DNA of 64,000 nucleotides. Source: JBBBNV01 sp037137075. Its GTDB lineage: Bacteria > Bacillota > Bacilli > Paenibacillales > NBRC-103111. The notes below the pieces were generated by a model, which saw only the letters and a program-made list of their open reading frames with translations, made no database searches and was not told the origin of the DNA. This document shows positions 59,213 to 64,000 of this stretch, piece by piece. A program made the position numbers and the translations under genes. Within the stretch, counting starts at the first letter, position 1. Each line of letters starts with the position of its first letter. The stretch is from NCBI RefSeq assembly GCF_037137075.1, contig NZ_JBBBNV010000008.1, positions 108,505 through 172,504 on the forward strand, in the 5' to 3' direction.

Positions 59213-61801
59213 ATGAGTACCTTAAGCAAGCAGCGTTTGGAAGGATTGAGCGAGAAAATTTTTCTGGACCGGTATGCTTGGAAAAATCCAGATCCAAGCC
59301 ACGCCAAGGTTGGCGATGTGGTGCTTGTTCTAACGAAGGATGACCCGAAATTTCCTACAAAAGAGGTCGGCGAGATTATGGCCCGGAACGGCCGCACGGT
59401 AACGGTAAAAACCCGCAGCGGCGGACAGGTAGAGTGCGATGTGGAGAAGCTGACGCTGAATATTGAGAAAACGCCGGAGGAAATGTGGGACCGTCTGGCC
59501 AAGGCGATGGCCTCGGTGGAGGCGACACCGGAATTACAGCAGGAATGGGAAACGAAGTTCCGCGGCATACTGGACGGCTGGAAGCTCGTTCCGGGGGGCC
59601 GTATTGCGGCTGGAGCGGGCGCCAGTGAAGAGCTGACGCTGTTTAACTGTTATGTGATCCCTTCGCCGAAGGATAGCCGGGGCGGCATTATGGAGACTTT
59701 GACCGAAATGACCGAGATTATGGCCCGGGGGGGCGGTGTAGGGATTAACCTTAGCTCGCTTCGACCGCGCCGTGCGGTCGTTAAGGGCGTAAACGGCTCG
59801 TCCAGCGGAGCCGTTTCCTGGGGCGGTTTGTTCAGCTATACGACCGGACTCATCGAGCAGGGAGGCAGCCGCCGCGGCGCGCTGATGCTGATGATAAACG
59901 ACTGGCATCCGGATGTGCTGGATTTCATTACCGTCAAGCAAACGATGGGACAAGTGACCAATGCGAACCTGTCCGTATGCGTCAGCAATGCCTTTATGAA
60001 AGCTGTCAAGGAGGACTTGGACTGGGATTTGGTCTTCCCGGATACGACCAGTCCGGATTACACCGATTTGTGGGACGGGGATTTGGACAAATGGAAGGCC
60101 GCCGGCAGGCCCGTTGTTACCGTCAGAACCGTGAAAGCGCGGGAAATTTGGCATACGATTATTGAGTCGGCCTGGAAATCGGCGGAGCCGGGCGTTGTCT
60201 TCATGGAATACTACAACCAGATGTCCAACAGCTGGTATTTTAACCCGATTATTTGTACGAATCCTTGCGGTGAGCAAGGCTTGCCGGGCTGGGGCGTCTG
60301 TAACCTGTCTGCAATGAACCTGTCTCAGTTCTATGATCAAGAGAAGCATGATGTGGCGTGGGAAGAGCTGGCTACTACGACGCGGTACTCGGTCCGGTTC
60401 CTCGATAACGTCATTAGCAAGACACCGTATCATTTCGAAGAAAATGAGAAAAACCAAAAAAACGAGCGCCGGGTCGGTCTCGGCACGATGGGTTTGGCTG
60501 AGCTGATGATCAAGCTGAACATTCGCTACGGCAGTCCGGAATCGCTTGAATTTCTGGATAAGCTGTACGGATTTATCGCCAAGGAGGCGTATTTGGCCTC
60601 GGCGGATATTGCGGCGGAGAAAGGCTCGTTCCCGGCCTTCGATACCGATAAATATTTGCAAAGCGGCTTCATGAAGGTAATGACCGGCGTGTATCCGGAG
60701 GTGGAACAGGCGGTTCGCAGCAAGGGTATCCGGAACGTAACGATCATTACCCAGGCGCCGACCGGCAGCACAGGGACGATGGTAGGCACGTCCACAGGCA
60801 TTGAGCCGTATTTCGCCTTCAAATATTACCGTCAAAGCCGTCTCGGCTTCGATGAGCAATTCGTGCCAATCGCCCAGGAATGGATGGATGCGCATCCGGG
60901 CGAGAGCCTGCCCGATTATTTCGTAACGGCCATGGACTTGTCTGCGGAGGATCATATCCGGGCGCAGGCCGCTATCCAGCGCTGGGTGGACAGCTCGATT
61001 TCCAAAACGGCCAACTGTCCGTCCGATTTTACCGTGGAAGAAACAAAACGCTTGTATGAGCTTGCCTTCGATTTGGGCTGCAAGGGAGTTACCATTTACC
61101 GTGACGGCAGCCGTGATGTGCAGGTGCTGCAAACGGAGAAGAAGCAAGAGAAGGACGGGAAGAATGAAGACAAGCCTGTTGCTTCGGCGCCTGCTCCTGC
61201 AGCAGCTCCTTCGCAAGCCGCCGCTTCGTCCGAACTAGCAGTCAGCCTGAACAGCGATGTGGTTGATAAACAGTACAAGAAGCGCCCACAGGTGCTGCGG
61301 GGGGCCACGTACAAAATCAACACGCCTTTTGGCATGGCCTATATTACGATTAACGATTTGGACGGCAGCCCGGCGGAGATATTCCTTAACGTCGGCAAAG
61401 CGGGCTCGGACGTGTTCGCTATGGCTGAAGCTCTCGGCCGCGTGTGCTCCCTGTTCCTGCGCTACGGAGATCATGGGCAAAAGGTGGATCTGCTCATCAA
61501 GCATTTGAAGGGCATCGGGGGCTCGGGTGCAATTGGCTTCGGCGCGAACCGTGTGGAATCGATTGCCGATGCGGTCGCCAAAGCGCTCGAAACACATTTG
61601 CAAAGCAGTATGGACGAAGAGCGTGACCCGGCTCCTGTCGCCGCCTCGCACGAAGAGCGTGAGCCTGGTCTGACAGCGCCGCAGCAACTGGCGGTGACCT
61701 TCAACTCGCTTGATTTGTGCCCATCCTGCGGCTCGGCCTCTCTGCACAACATCGAGGGCTGCAAGACGTGCACCAACTGCGGGTATAGCAAGTGTTCTTG
61801 A
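59213..61801 (+). CDS. nrdJ: Vitamin B12-dependent (class II) ribonucleotide reductase
   Basis: 862 residues. Catalytic Cys/Glu pair in NPCGEQ (Cys about 352, Glu 354), substrate region ARGGGVGINLSSLRP, AGKAGSDVFAMAEALGR-type allosteric part and late CPSCGSASLHNIEGCKTC zinc/redox tail with two CxxC pairs (836-862). It makes deoxynucleotides using adenosylcobalamin. A TAGGAGGT site precedes the ATG. The 180-base leader after the NrdR boxes has no recognisable riboswitch. Confidence 0.97.
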   Translation: MSTLSKQRLEGLSEKIFLDRYAWKNPDPSHAKVGDVVLVLTKDDPKFPTKEVGEIMARNGRTVTVKTRSGGQVECDVEKLTLNIEKTPEEMWDRLAKAMASVEATPELQQEWETKFRGILDGWKLVPGGRIAAGAGASEELTLFNCYVIPSPKDSRGGIMETLTEMTEIMARGGGVGINLSSLRPRRAVVKGVNGSSSGAVSWGGLFSYTTGLIEQGGSRRGALMLMINDWHPDVLDFITVKQTMGQVTNANLSVCVSNAFMKAVKEDLDWDLVFPDTTSPDYTDLWDGDLDKWKAAGRPVVTVRTVKAREIWHTIIESAWKSAEPGVVFMEYYNQMSNSWYFNPIICTNPCGEQGLPGWGVCNLSAMNLSQFYDQEKHDVAWEELATTTRYSVRFLDNVISKTPYHFEENEKNQKNERRVGLGTMGLAELMIKLNIRYGSPESLEFLDKLYGFIAKEAYLASADIAAEKGSFPAFDTDKYLQSGFMKVMTGVYPEVEQAVRSKGIRNVTIITQAPTGSTGTMVGTSTGIEPYFAFKYYRQSRLGFDEQFVPIAQEWMDAHPGESLPDYFVTAMDLSAEDHIRAQAAIQRWVDSSISKTANCPSDFTVEETKRLYELAFDLGCKGVTIYRDGSRDVQVLQTEKKQEKDGKNEDKPVASAPAPAAAPSQAAASSELAVSLNSDVVDKQYKKRPQVLRGATYKINTPFGMAYITINDLDGSPAEIFLNVGKAGSDVFAMAEALGRVCSLFLRYGDHGQKVDLLIKHLKGIGGSGAIGFGANRVESIADAVAKALETHLQSSMDEERDPAPVAASHEEREPGLTAPQQLAVTFNSLDLCPSCGSASLHNIEGCKTCTNCGYSKCS

Positions 61802-61820
61802 TGTGAGAATAAAATACAAG

Positions 61821-61857
61821 AAGGCAGGCGAAGAATCTGATTCGTCTGCCTTTTTTT
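61821..61857 (+). terminator. Terminator after nrdJ
   Basis: Stem AAGGCAGGCGAA / TTCGTCTGCCTT with one G-U pair, 8-base loop, and a run of Ts. Confidence 0.88.
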
Positions 61858-61937
61858 GCATAGGGTAAGCTTGAATACAAGAACATCTTCGTAACCTGCC
61901 ATACGATGCAATATCACGAGTAGGGGAGTGAAGACTA

Positions 61938-62516
61938 CTGGCTATTATTAATGCAGGGGACTGTGTTGGAGTGTTGTACTGGACGACAGAGGGCGCGCCT
62001 GCCACCGTACATGATGGCGTGCTGGTTACGCCCGCAAGGTTGGACACGAGCACATTTAAAGGCAATGTGACGATTCTCCATTACAACATAAATCGGACGA
62101 CAGGGAAACTATTTCGGGAATTGATTACAGTTACACCCATCGAAATCCGAAAGACACCCTTTCGGGCAGCTGATCAGCCAGGACGCTGCAGCGGCCATGT
62201 GAACAACCCGGCAATTCCGGCTGGTTCTTGTGTCGCCGTGAAATTCAAGGTAGCGGTTTCGGACAAGTATCCGGCGGGCCGGGAAGTAAAGAACGGACGA
62301 ATACTCTGTCCGATTAAGAATGGCAATCATCCTCCCAATACAGTTTGGATCTATCATTGGCTTGTGAGGAATCCGCTCAGTGACAGCCCCAGCCTCAAGC
62401 TGGAGCTTAAAAGCTACTCCAATGTTACCTATGTAGAGAAGGCGAGGGTATTTCCTTTGCCAAAGTCAAGACGGCGCTCTCTTGGCAAACACAGACCTCG
62501 CCGACTACACAAGTAA
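61938..62516 (+). CDS. Unknown protein with probable CTG start
   Basis: 192 residues with the frame open from CTG 61938, nine bases after AGGGGAG (61922-61928). The first ATG nearby (61951) is in another frame, and the first in-frame GTG (61971) has no ribosome site. The sequence shows alternating hydrophobic/polar strands (VGVLYWTTEGAPATVHDG, then SGHVNNPAIPAGSCVAVKFK, YPAGREVKNGRILCPIK) suggesting a beta-sandwich, and a basic tail (SRRRSLGKHRPRRLHK). No family recognised. It converges on the FRG-domain gene with 3 bases between stop codons. Confidence 0.55.
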   Translation: MAIINAGDCVGVLYWTTEGAPATVHDGVLVTPARLDTSTFKGNVTILHYNINRTTGKLFRELITVTPIEIRKTPFRAADQPGRCSGHVNNPAIPAGSCVAVKFKVAVSDKYPAGREVKNGRILCPIKNGNHPPNTVWIYHWLVRNPLSDSPSLKLELKSYSNVTYVEKARVFPLPKSRRRSLGKHRPRRLHK

Positions 62517-62519
62517 TGA

Positions 62520-63413
62520 TTATACGCGCCGGGAGACGAATACCGCTGAGCTGCTGCTCGTTAAGTTTTCTGCATTGATTTCGCGCTCGATTTCGTCCTT
62601 TACTTTATCCAGCTGCGGAAATAAGTCGCTTACTGTTAATCCGTAATGGTTCAGCTGATGATAAATATCATTGCGGGACTCTTTAGTTATGACGATTTTG
62701 TACAGGTAGTTAGCGGCGTCGGGAAGCTGATTGAGAGGAACGATAATTCTTCGCTTTGGATATACGGTGAAGGTGCCAGCCTGTTTAATAATACGCGGGT
62801 TATTCAGCGGTCCGATGGCTGCTGCTGCTTTTACATTCTCATTCCGGACATTCGGACCGAATTTGGCGTTAAAGGCAGGCTCTGTGACGTTAGGAATGTA
62901 TCCACGCTGTAAGAAGTCATAAAATTGAAAAGCTTTATTCAGCTCGACCGGGTTTAACAGCCATACGGCAGAGTCTACTTCTTCTTCTTTGGGGGTGCGA
63001 TTCGGGTCTACGGCAAACAGCAGCGCCACCAGTGCTTCTCGTGACCAATCGAGCAGCCGGGTCGGCACTCCATAATGCTGCATCATGAAAAGCCAACCCC
63101 AATAAGAATTCCGATCCTCAGAATAGGGGAAGTACGGTGTTTCCTGCAGATACGGGTAAGCAAGCGAACGGAATTTGGATAAATACACGATTTCGGCTTG
63201 CGCGCCAAGACCTCTGGCAATCGAAGGATCCAGATTATAATCGGTGCGCTTGACGCCTCGAAACCAGAGCTCACACTTATTAGGCTTATTCTCAGGACAA
63301 ATCAACTGATAAAAATGGTCTACAGCCCGCAGGAACTTCTCGACCGAATTGACCCCGCGAATTGTTGGAATCCCATTAGCGTTGGCCCGCGTCGGCTTGT
63401 GAGGTTTCACCAT
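62520..63413 (-). CDS. FRG-domain protein
   Basis: 297 residues. The FRG signature spans about residues 45-170: ELWFRGVKRTDYNLDPSIAR, then MQHYGVPTRLLDWSREALVALLFAV with conserved Gly/Arg/Trp residues. FRG proteins are of unknown biochemistry and are common in mobile or anti-phage regions. The C-terminal third has no known domain. AAGGAG supports the start, upstream of which an AT-rich region and an XRE remnant follow. Confidence 0.87.
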   Translation of the reverse strand: MVKPHKPTRANANGIPTIRGVNSVEKFLRAVDHFYQLICPENKPNKCELWFRGVKRTDYNLDPSIARGLGAQAEIVYLSKFRSLAYPYLQETPYFPYSEDRNSYWGWLFMMQHYGVPTRLLDWSREALVALLFAVDPNRTPKEEEVDSAVWLLNPVELNKAFQFYDFLQRGYIPNVTEPAFNAKFGPNVRNENVKAAAAIGPLNNPRIIKQAGTFTVYPKRRIIVPLNQLPDAANYLYKIVITKESRNDIYHQLNHYGLTVSDLFPQLDKVKDEIEREINAENLTSSSSAVFVSRRV

Positions 63414-63533
63414 TGTTCACTTCTCCTTGGGTTTCAACTTGACACACAACACAACCTATGTGCTAATGCCTAGAAATGTTCAAACATGGAAAATAACTTA
63501 CATGGCAATTAAACGCTGATAAAAGGCTAATAA

Positions 63534-63575
63534 AAAACGAGAGTGCCAGCATTACACTCGCACTCTCGTTTTGTC
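63534..63575. terminator. Hairpin terminator between the FRG gene and the XRE remnant
   Basis: AAAACGAGAGTG / CACTCTCGTTTT, with T runs on both strands and the better tail on the minus strand. It lies upstream of both genes, so its role is unclear. Confidence 0.6.
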
Positions 63576-63600
63576 TGCATTTCTGTTAAGAGGTGTGGAT

Positions 63601-63751
63601 ATGGCCGACGACCAAATACTTAAACTCATTGGAATTAGAATGCGTGACCTGCGTAAAGAACGCGGATTATCACAGGAACAATCAGGGAAAAGGCGAATTT
63701 TCACTTCTCTTGTATTGGAGTTATTCGTGTATATAATATCGCATCACAATG
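63601..63751 (+). pseudogene. XRE-family regulator, frameshifted and truncated by an IS
   Basis: ATG with AAGAGGTG upstream. The first 30 codons read a standard Cro/C1-type start (IGIRMRDLRKERGLSQEQSG). After about 63687 the register shifts: in the other frame the text continues EKANFHFSCIGVIRVYNI, clearly the usual EKAGFHFSYIG continuation of such proteins. The rest of the domain is missing because an IS66-like end starts at 63752. Confidence 0.7.
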
Positions 63752-64000
63752 GTAAGCGTCTAATAACCAGGTGTATTGAAAAAGAAAAACCCATGGCTCT
63801 GAGGATCCACAGGCTCTACGTTATGTACAATGTTGCCCGACTGCCGGACTCCATGGGAGGTACGCATCAAGCAACTCCGGCTGCTGACGAAATGCAATCG
63901 CTGGTAACTGCTGCAACAGATAGACTAGATATTTGTACGGGCTCAACCCATTTGCCTTTGCGGTCTCTACGATGCTGTAGATCGCTGCACTTGCGGTTGC
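63752..64000. mobile_element. IS66-family insertion sequence end (partial)
   Basis: The boundary is marked by GTAAGCGTCTAATAACC, a typical IS66-family terminal sequence, directly after the XRE remnant. The rest of the element, its other terminus and the target duplication lie beyond the window. Confidence 0.65.
63821..64000 (-). CDS. IS66-family transposase, C-terminal end (partial)
   Basis: 59 codons on the minus strand up to a TAA at 63821-63823: AAIYSIVETAKANGLSPYKYL, then YLLQQLPAIAF and LLDAYLPWSPAVG. This is the conserved C-terminal stretch of IS66 transposases (SxVETAKENGLNPFxYL, LPWS). It starts outside the window. DDE catalytic residues are not visible here. Confidence 0.85.
   Translation of the reverse strand, partial: ATASAAIYSIVETAKANGLSPYKYLVYLLQQLPAIAFRQQPELLDAYLPWSPAVGQHCT

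Noticed and set aside
59534..61216. 560-codon open frame antisense to nrdJ
   Set aside because: Same reason: nrdJ is clearly the real gene and the antisense product is Arg/His-rich filler.
61951..62060. ATG frame just before the unknown protein
   Set aside because: It ends after a few dozen codons and lacks both a ribosome site and a family match; the +1 frame from CTG is much better.
1..64000. CRISPR arrays, tRNA or rRNA genes
   Set aside because: No regularly spaced repeats, cloverleaf sequences or rRNA motifs were seen on either strand by eye; a tRNAscan or Infernal run would be decisive.

Overview
The window looks like the chromosome of a GC-rich, endospore-forming Firmicute of the Paenibacillus group. 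The signs are purine-rich Shine-Dalgarno sites before almost every gene, a YesM/YesN two-component pair beside an LplA-type lipoprotein, YneF, a class II (B12) ribonucleotide reductase, a PadR/DUF1700/DUF4097 cassette and Spo0A-like boxes. No rRNA, tRNA or CRISPR array was seen. Both edges cut genes: a YesN-type regulator on the left and an IS66-family transposase on the right.

Layout. (1) 1-9.9 kb, sugar module: YesN/YesM pair, GH31 alpha-xylosidase (YicI type), divergent AraC regulator, GH4 alpha-galacturonidase (LplD type) and a sugar-binding lipoprotein, with two cre-like sites; no permease genes lie in the window. (2) 10.1-20.7 kb, guanidine module on the minus strand: allophanate hydrolase, a biotin carboxylase of the urea/guanidine carboxylase family, two DUF1989 proteins (carboxyguanidine deiminase subunits) and a three-gene ABC importer. 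Each of the two transcription units starts with a sigma-A promoter, a GlnR/TnrA-type box over the -35 and a guanidine-I (ykkC) riboswitch ending in a terminator. Import, carboxylation, deimination and hydrolysis would together turn guanidine into ammonia and CO2. (3) 21-31.5 kb: HelD, YeiH, a degraded stretch with a small zinc-ribbon gene and a broken ECF41 sigma gene, its usual carboxymuconolactone-decarboxylase partner (which keeps an ECF41-type promoter), a two-component system with a LolA-like lipoprotein, and SodA.

(4) 31.9-38.7 kb: mostly plus-strand housekeeping genes (GNAT, DUF402 phosphatase, signal peptidase I, RNase HI, QueG, Ogt, HD-GYP, YneF, FolE). (5) 38.8-51 kb: nitroreductase, two alpha/beta hydrolases, an IclR regulator, aconitase, an amidase-domain protein, Ddl, FabV and UvsE. 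A near-identical 17-bp palindrome lies just downstream of the iclR and aconitase promoters and suggests one shared regulator. (6) 51.5-58.5 kb: a membrane protein, a methyltransferase, a Nudix protein, an inositol monophosphatase, two tiny unknown genes, QueD and the PadR operon. (7) 58.9-61.8 kb: NrdJ behind two NrdR-like boxes. (8) 61.9-64 kb, accessory end: an unknown protein with a probable CTG start, a convergent FRG-domain protein, and an XRE regulator that is frameshifted and cut by an IS66-family element.
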